The position numbers were made by a program, and so were the translations under genes. Positions 40,265 to 49,173 of a stretch of DNA of 64,000 nucleotides are shown here, piece by piece. Location of the stretch: positions 51,785-115,784 of the forward strand of contig CAKTXZ010000008.1 in assembly GCA_934632155.1 (NCBI GenBank), given 5' to 3'. The notes below the pieces were generated by a model. The model saw only the letters and a list, made by a program, of their open reading frames with translations. It searched no databases and was not told the DNA's origin. Within the stretch, counting starts at the first letter, position 1. Each line of letters opens with the position of its first letter. Origin of the DNA: an uncultured Clostridia bacterium (GTDB lineage Bacteria; Bacillota; Clostridia; Christensenellales; Aristaeellaceae).

Positions 40265-42223
40265 TTATTCGCCATCCTGCGTCCGCTGTGCGCGGCGACT
40301 GCTGCGGCGGCGCGCCAGCTCGGCCTCCGCGGCGGAAACGGCGTCCTCAGCCTGTTCGAGCGATTGCGCCTTTTCCGTTTCGGCAGGGGCGGACACCGGC
40401 TGCGTCTGCTCGTCGGCTGCATCCGCGTCCGCACGGGAGACACGATAGCCGCCCTCGCCGTCGCTCTTGGGCATGTCCTCAACGGCCGGCGCTTCAGGCT
40501 GAGCAGATTTCAAGGGCTTCACCAGCTTTTCGTGGGGCAGGGTGATTTCCTCGTCGTCCACACGGTACGTTTCCTCTACCTGCGGCAGGACGCTCTCCAG
40601 CTCCTCGTCCGAAGGCTCGGTATAATCGCGCCGTTCTGCCAATTCCAGATGATCGTACGCCGCGTTGGATTTGCTTTTGCTGCGCAGGCGCATGACCGTG
40701 CTGACCGCGAACAGCAGGAAGCATGCGCCCAGCACGACGGCCAGCACGGCCACAATCGTCAGCAGCGCGTTGCGCGCGCCGGTAAGCATAGCGTCGGCAG
40801 GAACGGGCGTAACGTAGTCGGGCGGCGCAATCGTCACCACCGGCACCTGCGTGGGCGCGGAGGTGGGAGGCGCGTAATAAATCTGCAGCGTATTGGAATC
40901 AAAGGAGTTTTCGTTTTTCAACGCGTCCTTAACCCTGGCGGTAAAGCGGAATTTGCCGGCCTGAGAAAGCCTTGCGTCGCGGGCGAGGGTGACGCTCGCG
41001 CCCGGCGCAAGGGCGGCGATGGTGTAAATATACGTATCGCCGTGATAGATCTGAATGGATTCCGCCTTGGTATTGCTATTATTTGTAACCGTCAGGCGGA
41101 AGGTGACGTCCGCCGGGATGGTGGGAATGCTGTCCTGATCGCAGGTCAGGTTCAGCGTCAGCAGCAGCTTTTTTTCCGGATCGAACACGCCGATGGTCAA
41201 CTCGTCGCTCTTCATCGTTTTGGTTTCGCCCGTATTGTCCGGCAGCGTGGCGGTCAGCTTAAAGGTGGCGGGCTCTGTCAGCACGAAGGCTTTGCTTTCC
41301 ACCACTGTTTCGCCCGCGGGAATGGTAAGGTTTGTGAAAATCTCGCCTTTTTTATCGTCCTTGACCGAAACGTTGGCGTAGGAAACGTTGCCGCTATTGA
41401 CGAAGGTGACGATCAGGTTGGCCTTTTCGCCGATGTTTACGCCCTGCGTGTCCGTCGAGAGAGAGAGCTTCAGGTTCGGCTTGGCCAGCGGGATGGTTTC
41501 ATTGCCAATTTTTTCTGTCAGGGTTTTGGCGCTGTTGGCGGCCTTATAGGTAATGGTTGCGTTGCTGGTCAGGTCGGCGTTGCCAATTTTGGCCTTGAAG
41601 GTCAGCGTGGCCTTTTCGCCGGGCGCCAGCTTTTTGACCGACTGCGCCGTGCGCGAAATGTTTTCCTTCACGCGGATGTCGCTCAGTGCCACATTGCCGC
41701 TGTTGACGAGCTCATACACCACGGAGGCCTGCGCACCGGAGCGGACGACCTCGGGCGAAAGCTTGCGGTTGACCGTCAGCTTTACGCGTTCGCCGGTAAA
41801 GGAAATGGCGGCGGCGGCTTTGCGGGTGCATTCTACGACCTCGCCGTCCTCCTCCAGATGATACTTGAGCGTATAGGCGATTTCGCCCGCGTCCAGCTGC
41901 GCCTCCGTTACGTTCCACGTGCCCTCCCACGTGCGGCGGCCGCCGGCCGTCAGGCGGTAGGAGCCGCCGTCGCCAAAGCCGCCCACCACGTTATCCGCAG
42001 GGTCGTAGAGCGTGACGGGATAGGCCATATCCTGATCGCTGCTGTTGGCGACGGAAAGGGAAACCTTCACCTCGCCGGGGGCCGTCAGCTTGTCGGGCGA
42101 GACCTTCATTTCAAATACAACGGGATCGTCCGCCGCCAGCGCGCAGGCGCCAAGGGCGAAGAATAAAACCAAAATCAGCAGGCAAAGCCCTGTCGGGCGC
42201 GTAACCTTTCGGGCAAACATCAT
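40265..42223 (-). CDS. Surface protein with CARDB/DUF11-like beta repeats and C-terminal membrane anchor
   Basis: A 652-residue protein: signal peptide (LCLLILVLFFALGACALA), then about 480 residues of Ig-like beta repeats with phrases such as VKVSLSVANSSD, VYELVNSGNVALSD, LIVTFVNSGNVSYANV and FRLTVTNNSN, each about 90-110 residues apart. A single helix (about 515-540, LLTIVAVLAVVLGACFLLFAVS) is followed by a cytoplasmic acidic tail of about 100 residues ending RRRSSRRAQ. It is therefore anchored with its repeats outside. Role unknown; such repeats serve adhesion or scaffold functions. Confidence 0.8.
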   Translation of the reverse strand: MMFARKVTRPTGLCLLILVLFFALGACALAADDPVVFEMKVSPDKLTAPGEVKVSLSVANSSDQDMAYPVTLYDPADNVVGGFGDGGSYRLTAGGRRTWEGTWNVTEAQLDAGEIAYTLKYHLEEDGEVVECTRKAAAAISFTGERVKLTVNRKLSPEVVRSGAQASVVYELVNSGNVALSDIRVKENISRTAQSVKKLAPGEKATLTFKAKIGNADLTSNATITYKAANSAKTLTEKIGNETIPLAKPNLKLSLSTDTQGVNIGEKANLIVTFVNSGNVSYANVSVKDDKKGEIFTNLTIPAGETVVESKAFVLTEPATFKLTATLPDNTGETKTMKSDELTIGVFDPEKKLLLTLNLTCDQDSIPTIPADVTFRLTVTNNSNTKAESIQIYHGDTYIYTIAALAPGASVTLARDARLSQAGKFRFTARVKDALKNENSFDSNTLQIYYAPPTSAPTQVPVVTIAPPDYVTPVPADAMLTGARNALLTIVAVLAVVLGACFLLFAVSTVMRLRSKSKSNAAYDHLELAERRDYTEPSDEELESVLPQVEETYRVDDEEITLPHEKLVKPLKSAQPEAPAVEDMPKSDGEGGYRVSRADADAADEQTQPVSAPAETEKAQSLEQAEDAVSAAEAELARRRSSRRAQRTQDGE

Positions 42224-42285
42224 TGCCCCACCCTCCTTCCAAACACACGGTAAGCCGTGCTGGGAGAAAAATATCCACTTTGTTT

Positions 42286-42314
42286 ATTGTAGTGCAAGAA
42301 CGCGCCGCTGTCAA
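42286..42314 (-). promoter_or_regulatory. Promoter of the surface-protein gene, inside the yunB terminator
   Basis: On the minus strand TTGACA (42309-42314) and TACAAT (42286-42291) are 17 bases apart. The -35 box occupies the loop of the yunB terminator hairpin. Confidence 0.7.
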
Positions 42315-42330
42315 GCAAACGGCGCGTTTT
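42299..42330 (-). terminator. Terminator after yunB
   Basis: AACGCGCCG (42299-42307) and CGGCGCGTT (42320-42328) form a perfect 9-bp stem with A/T tails on both sides, about 45 bases beyond the stop codon. Confidence 0.75.
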
Positions 42331-42375
42331 CATGCTATATCGTAAAGAATTTACATAAAAAGCGCTTTTTTCGAC

Positions 42376-43053
42376 TTAGGGGATGGCGAAGTTCAGCGCG
42401 TCGCCGATTTCGGGCACGTTGACGTAGGAATCGGGCACGCCGCCGACGATAATGGACTCGGCAATGAGCACCTGACTGCTCAAGTCGACCTTTTTCGCGC
42501 CGCCGGGAATGACGAGCCGCACGGTGGTATGCAGCGACAGGTAAATCTTATGCCGCGTCTGGTTGATGCCGGCGGATTCAAACTCGGTAGAGAAGGCGGC
42601 GCTAACCGCGCTGACAGGCACGATTCTGACCCCGATCTGCGGCCCCAGCGCCGATAGGAACGGCACGCCCAGCGCCGCGCCCAGCGGAATGTAAACCGTC
42701 TGCGCGTCCGCGCTGGCCAGCTTTTCCTGCGCGCGCAGGGCGGTTACGGTGGCCAATTCGTTCATGCGCACGGCGTTGGCCTGCAGCATGGTGACCCTGC
42801 CGGCGTCGTCGGTGCGAATGGTCATCATATCGGCGTAGGCGACGTCCTTCCCCATGATGTCGCGCACGGCCTCGTGAATGTATTCGACGGCCATGGCCTC
42901 CGCCCGGGCGTGCGCCATGTCGAGAATGACGGCCTCTAAATTGTTTTCCAGCAGCAAAAACGCCCCGGAGAGCAGCAGAATGATGAGCGCGAGACTGCGC
43001 AGGAGCCGCCTGCGCGGGCGCTTTTTCGCTTTTTCGGCCTTGGCGTGTTCCAT
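42376..43053 (-). CDS. yunB: Sporulation protein YunB
   Basis: A 225-residue protein with one N-terminal helix (about 20-38, LALIILLLSGAFLLLENNL) and an extracytoplasmic domain containing the family features VTMLQANAVRMNEL and IYIPLGAALG-like VYIPLGAALGVPFL, and ends with VNVPEIGDALNFAI. YunB is made in the mother cell in sporulating Firmicutes and affects spore formation. It supports a spore-forming ancestry for the host. The ribosome site is AAGAAGGGGGCG. Confidence 0.88.
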   Translation of the reverse strand: MEHAKAEKAKKRPRRRLLRSLALIILLLSGAFLLLENNLEAVILDMAHARAEAMAVEYIHEAVRDIMGKDVAYADMMTIRTDDAGRVTMLQANAVRMNELATVTALRAQEKLASADAQTVYIPLGAALGVPFLSALGPQIGVRIVPVSAVSAAFSTEFESAGINQTRHKIYLSLHTTVRLVIPGGAKKVDLSSQVLIAESIIVGGVPDSYVNVPEIGDALNFAIP

Positions 43054-43109
43054 ACGCTGTCGCCCCCTTCTTTGCAGCCTATGCGGGGCGGGGGGCGCGC
43101 ATGCGTGAT

Positions 43110-43835
43110 TTAGCCGAACAGCCCGCCGCGGCGCAGCTTTTTTTCCAGCCGCGCCTCCACATAATCGGCCAGCAGCGCGCAGGGCGCGTCGCGCTCGGGC
43201 AGCGTCGTTTTGTCAATGCCGACGCGCAGCACGTCGCGCATCCAGCGAGCCTGCGCCGCAGTGACGGGCAGGGTGCGATCCAGCGTCTGCGCGCAGGCGG
43301 GACAGACCAAGCCGCCCGCGGCAATATCAAAGCGGCGAATTTCTTCGTCCGCAACGGCCCTTCCGCACAGCACGCAGTGCGACAGGCGCGGCCGATAGCC
43401 GCTGATAGCGGCGAAATGCGCCAGAAACGCGGCGACAACGGCGCGGGCGTCCCGATTGCTATAGGCAAGGCGCGTGAGTGAGCGTGCCAGCAGCGTGAAA
43501 AGCTGCGCCGCCTCCTCGCCGGGCTGCGCGGCGGCCCCGGCGACGGAAAGCAGATACGTGGCGTATTGCAGGCGCTCATAATGGGTGCGCAGCGGATAGA
43601 AGCCCTCGGTCAGGCTGCAGCTGGTGACCGTCATGCGCCCCTTGCCCGTATACAGCACATATTCGCCCAGCGCGAACCATTCGCTGGCGGAGAGGAGCGG
43701 GCTTTGCGGGCGCTTGCAGCCGCGGCAAAGCGCGTCGACGCGCCCATGGGCGGGCGTGAGCAGCGTGAGCATGCGGTCGTGCTCACGATAATCGGCATGC
43801 CGCAGCACGATTCCCTGCGTGGTCATTGAAGGCAT
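43110..43835 (-). CDS. recO: DNA repair protein RecO
   Basis: This 241-residue protein of the RecFOR pathway loads RecA onto SSB-coated single strands. It has the N-terminal OB fold (QGIVLRHADYREHDRMLTLLT) and a zinc site with two Cys pairs (CVLCGR near 152 and CPAC near 174). The start is 6 bases beyond the stop of the ABC-2 permease gene, so recO is probably co-transcribed with the exporter. ATG 43835 has GGGAG upstream; ATG 43826 is possible. Confidence 0.93.
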   Translation of the reverse strand: MPSMTTQGIVLRHADYREHDRMLTLLTPAHGRVDALCRGCKRPQSPLLSASEWFALGEYVLYTGKGRMTVTSCSLTEGFYPLRTHYERLQYATYLLSVAGAAAQPGEEAAQLFTLLARSLTRLAYSNRDARAVVAAFLAHFAAISGYRPRLSHCVLCGRAVADEEIRRFDIAAGGLVCPACAQTLDRTLPVTAAQARWMRDVLRVGIDKTTLPERDAPCALLADYVEARLEKKLRRGGLFG

Positions 43836-43841
43836 AAAGCG

Positions 43842-44639
43842 TCAACTCCCTGTAGAACGATAAAAGCGCATGGCGCGCTGAAACAGCGCATACATCACGC
43901 CGAAGCTGGCGAGCCCGGCCAGCGGGCAAAGAAAGGCGCAATAGTCCGGCCAGCCAAAGAGATTCTTGTTCAGAATATAGGCGATGGGCGCGTGAAACGT
44001 CAGCCCGAAGGGGGCGACGATCATGAACAGCAGCTTGAGCGGCCGGGGGTAGATATCGATGGGGTACTGGCAGGCGCTGCGCCCGCCGTAGGTGAGCGTG
44101 TTGACCATTTCGATCGATTTGACCGTGTGAATGCACAGCATGCCCTCCAGCAGGAAAAGCCCCAGAATCATGATGACGCCCATAGCTACGCCCTCCGTCA
44201 GCGCCAGCGCCCGCAGCAGCGTCCATTGCACGGCGGATTGCCGCGCGCCCATAGCCAGCGCCGCCATGCCCACCGCCATGGTGCCGATGCGGCGCGGATC
44301 AAGCTGATGGCAGATCGCCTGCGTGATGACGCCGCGCGGCCGCAGAAGGAAAACGTCCAGCGTGCCGGCCTGCACCAGCGCGCCCAGACACGTGACGCCG
44401 CGGAAAAGGAATTCGGTCAAATACCATGTGACGTTGACCACGCCGAAGAAAAAAAGCAGGTTGCCGCCTGTCCATTGGTTCAGCCCGTCAAAGCGGCGGA
44501 TAATCAGCAAAACGGCCAGCAATTCGCCGGATTGCATCACGATTTGCGCCAACGTTTGCAGGCAGAAGGAGGCGGGATATTGCAGATGGCTTTTCAGCAG
44601 CATCCGAGCGGCGTGCAGGTAAAGCTTGATCGTGTTCAT
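43842..44639 (-). CDS. ABC-2 family exporter permease
   Basis: A 265-residue membrane protein with about six helices, including the segments LLFFFGVVNVTWYLTEFLF and VAMGVIMILGLFLLEGMLC. It belongs to the ABC-2/DUF990 exporters that come as two permeases and one ATPase. It follows the first permease by two bases and ends just before recO. I chose ATG 44639; a longer frame overlaps the neighbour. Substrate unknown; related systems export lipids, antibiotics or peptides. Confidence 0.85.
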   Translation of the reverse strand: MNTIKLYLHAARMLLKSHLQYPASFCLQTLAQIVMQSGELLAVLLIIRRFDGLNQWTGGNLLFFFGVVNVTWYLTEFLFRGVTCLGALVQAGTLDVFLLRPRGVITQAICHQLDPRRIGTMAVGMAALAMGARQSAVQWTLLRALALTEGVAMGVIMILGLFLLEGMLCIHTVKSIEMVNTLTYGGRSACQYPIDIYPRPLKLLFMIVAPFGLTFHAPIAYILNKNLFGWPDYCAFLCPLAGLASFGVMYALFQRAMRFYRSTGS

Positions 44640-44641
44640 GC

Positions 44642-45433
44642 TCAGCCCCCCTGTATGACGACGCGGCGCAGGTTTGCGCGCCAGATCAGCATGCCCAGTC
44701 CCATCAGCGCCGCCGCCCATACCGCCTGCACGGCCAGCACGCGCGGCGATTGGGCCAGCGTCCATTCGCCGGTGTAGAGGCGAATCGGCGCGTCCAGCAT
44801 CTGCGCGTAGGGCAAAAGCGTGATAAAGCGCTGCCATGAATCGGGAAACAGCGTGAGCGGCAGGAGGTTTCCGGAAAACGAAACGGCCAGCAGCACCAGC
44901 ATGGCCTGCACGCCGCGGTGATCGAGCGTTTTCATCGTGAAGCCCATGTTGATATTATCCAGCGTGCAGGAGCACAGCAGCCCAAGCGCCAGCGCAAGCA
45001 GCGCAACGCAGAGCGCAGGCGCGGAAACCGGCGGCAAAAGCCCCCAGCCCTCGGGCAGCAGCAGCGCGAAAATCAGCATCGGCGCGGCGCGCATGCCGCA
45101 GCTGACGATCTTAAACGCTGCGTCGCGGCAGAAATAATAGCCGTACAGGTTCACCGGCCGGCATAGCTCATAGGCGACGCCGCCCGTGCGCACGCTGTCG
45201 AGCATGCCGCCCTCCGAGGAGGTAACCATGCGGAAAAAGGCCTGCTGCAGCCATACATAGGAGGACACCGCCGCGATGGGCAGCCTTTGCGGCTTGCTGG
45301 CGTAGAGCGCGCGATAGAGCGCCACGAGGATCAGCCCGAAAAAGAGCTGGCACAGGATGCCGCCGATGGCCGCGCCGCGGTATTGCGTTTCCATCTTCCA
45401 GCGGATGCAGAAGGCGCTGAGATATTTTTTCAT
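44642..45433 (-). CDS. ABC-2 family exporter permease
   Basis: A 263-residue six-helix permease, partner of the one at 43842. N-terminal KKYLSAFCIRWKMETQYRG precedes the first helix (AIGGILCQLFFGLILVALY). Its ATG overlaps the stop of the ATPase gene (ATGA), so the exporter subunits are translationally coupled. Confidence 0.87.
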   Translation of the reverse strand: MKKYLSAFCIRWKMETQYRGAAIGGILCQLFFGLILVALYRALYASKPQRLPIAAVSSYVWLQQAFFRMVTSSEGGMLDSVRTGGVAYELCRPVNLYGYYFCRDAAFKIVSCGMRAAPMLIFALLLPEGWGLLPPVSAPALCVALLALALGLLCSCTLDNINMGFTMKTLDHRGVQAMLVLLAVSFSGNLLPLTLFPDSWQRFITLLPYAQMLDAPIRLYTGEWTLAQSPRVLAVQAVWAAALMGLGMLIWRANLRRVVIQGG

Positions 45434-46395
45434 AGATCCAGCTCCTTATACATGGCGGCGATCAGATGGTCGACGTTTTGCGGCTGCGCGGTCAGGCTTC
45501 GAATTTCGCCCGCGCGCTGCAGCGCGGAGAGCAGCTGCGCCATCGACGCCTTGGCGGGATCGTAGGAAATCAGGAATTCGTCGCCCTCACGGCGCGCGTC
45601 GCAGCCCGCGGGAAGCGGCGGCAGCGTGGCGGGCGCTGCGTAGCGCACGCGCATGACGCGCTGCGTGTCATAGCGCGCCAGCAGCTCGGGCAGCGCGCCG
45701 TCAAACAGCTTGCGCCCGTGTCCCAGCACCATCACGCGCGGGCAGAGCGCCGCAATATCCTCCATGTCGTGGGTGGTGAGCAGAATGGTCGTGCCGTTTT
45801 CGCGGTTTTCGCGTTTGAGAAAATCGCGCAGCGCCAGCTTGCTCACCGCGTCCAGACCGATGGTCGGCTCATCCAAAAACAGAAGCTCCGGGCTGTGCAG
45901 CAGCGAGGCGCATAGCTCGCTGCGCATGCGCTGGCCAAGGCTCATCAGCCGCAGCGGCGTGCGCAGAAGCGCTTGAAGCTCCAGCGCCTCTACCAGCTCG
46001 TCCAGCCTTTGCCGGTATTGCGCCTGCGGCACACGGTAGATATCGCGCAGCAGTGAAAAGCTGTCCAGAATGGGCACGTCCCACCACAGCTGCATCCGCT
46101 GGCCAAAGACCACGCCGATGCGCTGCACATGCTTTTTGCGCTCCTGCCACGGCACCAAGCCGTCGACGCTTGCTTCACCGCCGTCCGGCGTCAAAATGCC
46201 GGAAAGGATTTTAACGGTCGTTGATTTGCCCGCGCCATTCGGGCCGATATAGCCGACCAGCTCGCCCCGATCGATGGTGAAGGAGACGTCGTTCAGCGCA
46301 TGCAGCTGCGTTTTTTCGCGCAGCAAGCGTCCCTTTTCCCGTTTTTTTCGAACGATAAAGGTTTTCTCCAGATGGTTTACCGTGATATAGCGCAT
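45430..46395 (-). CDS. ABC-2 exporter ATP-binding subunit
   Basis: This 321-residue ATPase has Walker A GPNGAGKST, Q-loop near GVVFGQRMQLWWD, signature MSLGQRMR, Walker B ELLFLDEPTIGLD and the switch His in LLTTHDM. The insertion before Walker A (VRKKREKGRLLREKTQL) and the C-terminal domain are typical of the DUF990-associated exporters. I chose ATG 46395 after CGGAGG; the longer frame would run across the promoter. Confidence 0.93.
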   Translation of the reverse strand: MRYITVNHLEKTFIVRKKREKGRLLREKTQLHALNDVSFTIDRGELVGYIGPNGAGKSTTVKILSGILTPDGGEASVDGLVPWQERKKHVQRIGVVFGQRMQLWWDVPILDSFSLLRDIYRVPQAQYRQRLDELVEALELQALLRTPLRLMSLGQRMRSELCASLLHSPELLFLDEPTIGLDAVSKLALRDFLKRENRENGTTILLTTHDMEDIAALCPRVMVLGHGRKLFDGALPELLARYDTQRVMRVRYAAPATLPPLPAGCDARREGDEFLISYDPAKASMAQLLSALQRAGEIRSLTAQPQNVDHLIAAMYKELDL

Positions 46396-46473
46396 GTTTC
46401 CTCCGTGTCTACCGGTACGCCGGGACGGGTTAACGACGTCCGTCCGGCCAACGCCAAAACGCGTGAGCATTTC

Positions 46474-46502
46474 ATTATATCCTGTTTGCGCGCCGTTGTC
46501 AA
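46474..46502 (-). promoter_or_regulatory. Consensus promoter of the exporter/recO operon
   Basis: TTGACA (46497-46502) and TATAAT (46474-46479), both perfect, with a 17-base spacer on the minus strand. The flanking 46503-46768 holds only this, a pckA terminator and GC-rich filler without a gene. Confidence 0.9.
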
Positions 46503-46584
46503 TTCTTTGGACAATGCGCGGCGCCTTGGCGGCGCAGATGCGGCGAGGCTTTTGCAAGGAAACAGGCTGAGATGGGAGAAGCAA

Positions 46585-46628
46585 ACAAAAACACCCCGGC
46601 GTGCAAGCAATTGCCTGCGCGCCGGAGC
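46585..46628 (-). terminator. Terminator after pckA
   Basis: On the minus strand CTCCGGCGCGCAGGCAA pairs with TTGCTTGCACGCCGGGG with a few mismatches, followed by TGTTTTTGTTT. It lies about 140 bases downstream of the pckA stop. Confidence 0.7.
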
Positions 46629-46768
46629 GCCTTTACAGATACGGTTAGGCCGCTTTCCGAACGGCTTCCGCAGGGAGGATGCATTCATTGCAGCCCGAAG
46701 CCCATCCCTCCGTTTGGGGAGGGGCGTGGGGACGGCGCGAAGCCTTCCGCCGCGGAGCCTTCGCCGGA

Positions 46769-48376
46769 TTATTCCGCCTTCGGGCCGGCGGCAACCAGCG
46801 CCTTGCCGGCTTCGTTGCCTTCGTACTTGGCGAAGTTCTTGACGAACAGGCCGGCCAGCTCCTTGGCCTTCTTTTCCCATTCGGCGGCGTCCTGATAGGT
46901 GTCGCGCGGGTCGAGAATGCCGCTGTCAACGCCGTTGAGCGCGGTGGGCACTTCGAGGTTGAAATAGGGGATGGCCTTGGTGGGCGCGTTGAGGATATTG
47001 CCGTTGAGGATCGCGTCGATGATGCCGCGGGTATCCTTGATGGAGATGCGCTTGCCGGTGCCGTTCCAGCCGGTGTTGACCAGATAGGCCTTCGCGCCGC
47101 TCTTTTCCATGCGCTTGACGAGCTCCTCGGCGTACTTGGTGGGATGCAGCTCGAGGAAGGCCTGGCCGAAGCAGGCGGAGAAGGTGGGCGTGGGCTCGGT
47201 GATGCCGCGCTCAGTGCCGGCCAGCTTGGCGGTGAAGCCGGAGAGGAAGTAATACTTGGTCTGTTCCGGCGTCAGGATGGAAACGGGGGGCAGCACGCCG
47301 AAGGCGTCCGCAGAGAGGAAAATCACGTTCTTCGCGGCGGGCGCGGAGGACACGGGACGCACGATATTTTCAATGTGATTGATCGGATAGGAAACGCGGG
47401 TGTTTTCCGTGACGGACTTGTCGGTAAAATCAATCTTACCGTCCTTGTCCAGCGTCACGTTCTCCAGCAGCGCGTTGCGCTTGATGGCGTTGTAGATATC
47501 GGGCTCGGAATCCTTATCCAGATTGATGACCTTGGCGTAGCAGCCGCCTTCGAAGTTGAACACGCCGTTATCGTCCCAGCCGTGCTCGTCATCGCCGATG
47601 AGCAGGCGCTTGGGGTCGGTGGACAGGGTGGTCTTGCCCGTGCCGGAGAGGCCGAAGAAGATGGCGGTGTTTTCGCCGTTCATGTCGGTGTTGGCGGAGC
47701 AGTGCATGGAGGCGATGCCCTTGAGCGGCAGGTAATAGTTCATCATGGAGAACATGCCCTTTTTCATTTCGCCGCCATACCAGGTGTTGATGATAACCTG
47801 CTCGCGGCTGGTGATATTGAAGGCCACGCAGGTTTCAGAATTCAGCCCGAGCTCCTTGTAGTTCTCGACCTTCGCCTTGGAGGCGTTGTAGACCACGAAG
47901 TCCGGCTCAAAATTCGCCAGCTCCTCGGCGGTGGGCTTGATGAACATGTTTTCAACGAAGTGCGCCTGCCAAGCAACCTCCATGATGAAGCGGATGGCCA
48001 TACGGGTATCCTTGTTCGCGCCGCAGAAAGCGTCCACGACAAACAGGCGCTTGTCGCACAGCTCCTTCATGGCGATGCTCTTGACGGCCTGCCACACATC
48101 CGGCGTCATGGGATGGTTGTCGTTTTTGTATTCCGCGCTGGTCCACCATACGGTGTCCTTGGACTTATCGTCCACCACGATATATTTATCCTTGGGGGAG
48201 CGGCCGGTATATACGCCGGTCATGACGTTGACGGCGCCCAGCTCGCTGACCTGACCCTTTTCAAAGCCCTCCAGACCGGGCCTGGTCTCTTCCTCAAAGA
48301 GCATTTCATAAGAGGGATTGTGAACGATTTCGGTCGTACCGGTAATCCCATACTTCTTCAAATCGATCTGAGCCAT
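46769..48376 (-). CDS. pckA: Phosphoenolpyruvate carboxykinase (ATP)
   Basis: This 535-residue cytoplasmic enzyme interconverts PEP plus CO2 plus ADP with oxaloacetate plus ATP. Family elements: GVYTGRSPKDKYIV near 55, the metal-binding WYGGEMKKGMFS, P-loop FGLSGTGKTTLSTD near 247 and the adjacent DDEHGWDDNGVFNFEGGCY. Length is typical. In anaerobic fermenters it runs toward oxaloacetate and conserves ATP, feeding malate, fumarate and succinate, which the neighbouring operon can make. ATG 48376 follows GAGGT; the longer frame covers the promoter. Confidence 0.97.
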   Translation of the reverse strand: MAQIDLKKYGITGTTEIVHNPSYEMLFEEETRPGLEGFEKGQVSELGAVNVMTGVYTGRSPKDKYIVVDDKSKDTVWWTSAEYKNDNHPMTPDVWQAVKSIAMKELCDKRLFVVDAFCGANKDTRMAIRFIMEVAWQAHFVENMFIKPTAEELANFEPDFVVYNASKAKVENYKELGLNSETCVAFNITSREQVIINTWYGGEMKKGMFSMMNYYLPLKGIASMHCSANTDMNGENTAIFFGLSGTGKTTLSTDPKRLLIGDDEHGWDDNGVFNFEGGCYAKVINLDKDSEPDIYNAIKRNALLENVTLDKDGKIDFTDKSVTENTRVSYPINHIENIVRPVSSAPAAKNVIFLSADAFGVLPPVSILTPEQTKYYFLSGFTAKLAGTERGITEPTPTFSACFGQAFLELHPTKYAEELVKRMEKSGAKAYLVNTGWNGTGKRISIKDTRGIIDAILNGNILNAPTKAIPYFNLEVPTALNGVDSGILDPRDTYQDAAEWEKKAKELAGLFVKNFAKYEGNEAGKALVAAGPKAE

Positions 48377-48471
48377 CTTCGATGCAACCTCTTTCCTTCT
48401 CATTTTTTTCGGGCTCCCGCAGGGAAGCGTTCTGTGCATTTGCCGGGAAAGCACCTTCTCCGGCATTTTAT

Positions 48472-48500
48472 ATAATAATACAGCGCGACACAAAAAGCAA
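48472..48500 (-). promoter_or_regulatory. Promoter of pckA, overlapping the upstream operon's terminator
   Basis: TTGCTT (48495-48500) and TATTAT (48472-48477) with a 17-base spacer on the minus strand. The -35 box lies in the T tract of the preceding terminator, so the untranslated leader is about 90 bases. Confidence 0.6.
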
Positions 48501-48538
48501 TGCGATTTTGAAAAAATTCATAAATCTTTCAAAATCGC
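48492..48538 (-). terminator. Terminator of the Hdr/Flx/fumarate reductase operon
   Basis: A perfect 11-bp stem, GCGATTTTGAA (48502-48512) with TTCAAAATCGC (48528-48538), is followed on the minus strand by ATTGCTTTTTG. It starts 10 bases after the last gene. Confidence 0.8.
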
Positions 48539-48547
48539 AAAGCGCTT

Positions 48548-48793
48548 TTAGTTCTGCAGCTTTTTCAAAATATGCTCGTCAAAGAATTCGCGGGTGGTTT
48601 CAGGCTTGACGGAGAAGAATTCGCCGTCGACCGTCGTGCACACGCCCTGCTGGCACTTGCCGATGCAGAACGTCGCCATCAGATCGACCTGATCCTTCAG
48701 ATGATACTGGTCAATCAGCTTTTCAAGCTGCTCCACAACATGATGCGAACCCTTGATATGGCAGGAGGAACCGATACAAACGGCAACTTTCAT
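48548..48793 (-). CDS. [2Fe-2S] thioredoxin-like ferredoxin (NuoE-like)
   Basis: An 81-residue small redox protein of the thioredoxin-fold [2Fe-2S] type, as in the NuoE/HydC subunits. The four ligands are in CIGSSC (6-11) and CIGKCQQGVC (43-52). It is the last gene of the operon, with AAAGGAG before ATG 48793. It could pass electrons between NADH-linked and Hdr-linked subunits, or act as a free carrier for the complex. Confidence 0.85.
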   Translation of the reverse strand: MKVAVCIGSSCHIKGSHHVVEQLEKLIDQYHLKDQVDLMATFCIGKCQQGVCTTVDGEFFSVKPETTREFFDEHILKKLQN

Positions 48794-48823
48794 AGAAAAA
48801 TCTCCTTTCGAAAGGCGGAATGC

Positions 48824-49153
48824 TTAAGCGTTTTTTGCAGCCTGCTCGGCCGCCTCATCCAGCTTTTTGTTACGGAAGTACAGCGCGACGTCGATGGAAA
48901 TCTCCACAAAATTCAGCACGTAGAAAAAGAAGCTGAGCACGAAGATGAAGCCGGTTTTGGGCGTAACGCCCAGCAGCCCGGCAGCCTCGATAATCTTCTT
49001 GGCGATGCCGCAGGCGTAGCCGATCAGCAGGAAAACCTCAAAGAACAGGCTTTTTCCCTTCGCCGTGCGCGATATGAGCGATTTGCGGATGGAAATTGGC
49101 CAGGACAGGCCGAAGCAGAAGATCGTCAACGCTTCCAATAAATCGACAACCAT
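48824..49153 (-). CDS. Three-helix PQ-loop (SemiSWEET-like) membrane protein
   Basis: A 109-residue protein with helices at about 5-24, 36-57 and 66-92. The first carries GLSWPISIRKS, a PQ-loop-like Pro motif, followed by KGKSLFFE, as in SemiSWEETs, which have three helices and work as dimers. It is tightly placed between the fumarate reductase flavoprotein gene (20 bases) and the [2Fe-2S] gene. It lacks the heme-ligand histidines of FrdC/FrdD anchors. It may export succinate or take up a C4 acid, or simply fix the complex to the membrane. Confidence 0.65.
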   Translation of the reverse strand: MVVDLLEALTIFCFGLSWPISIRKSLISRTAKGKSLFFEVFLLIGYACGIAKKIIEAAGLLGVTPKTGFIFVLSFFFYVLNFVEISIDVALYFRNKKLDEAAEQAAKNA

Positions 49154-49173
49154 GGATGGACGCTCCTTTTTTG

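Noticed and set aside
45430..46395. ATPase as the shared energiser of the sugar importers
   Set aside because: Its signature, insertion and operon with two ABC-2 permeases place it in exporter systems, not the MsmX/UgpC family.
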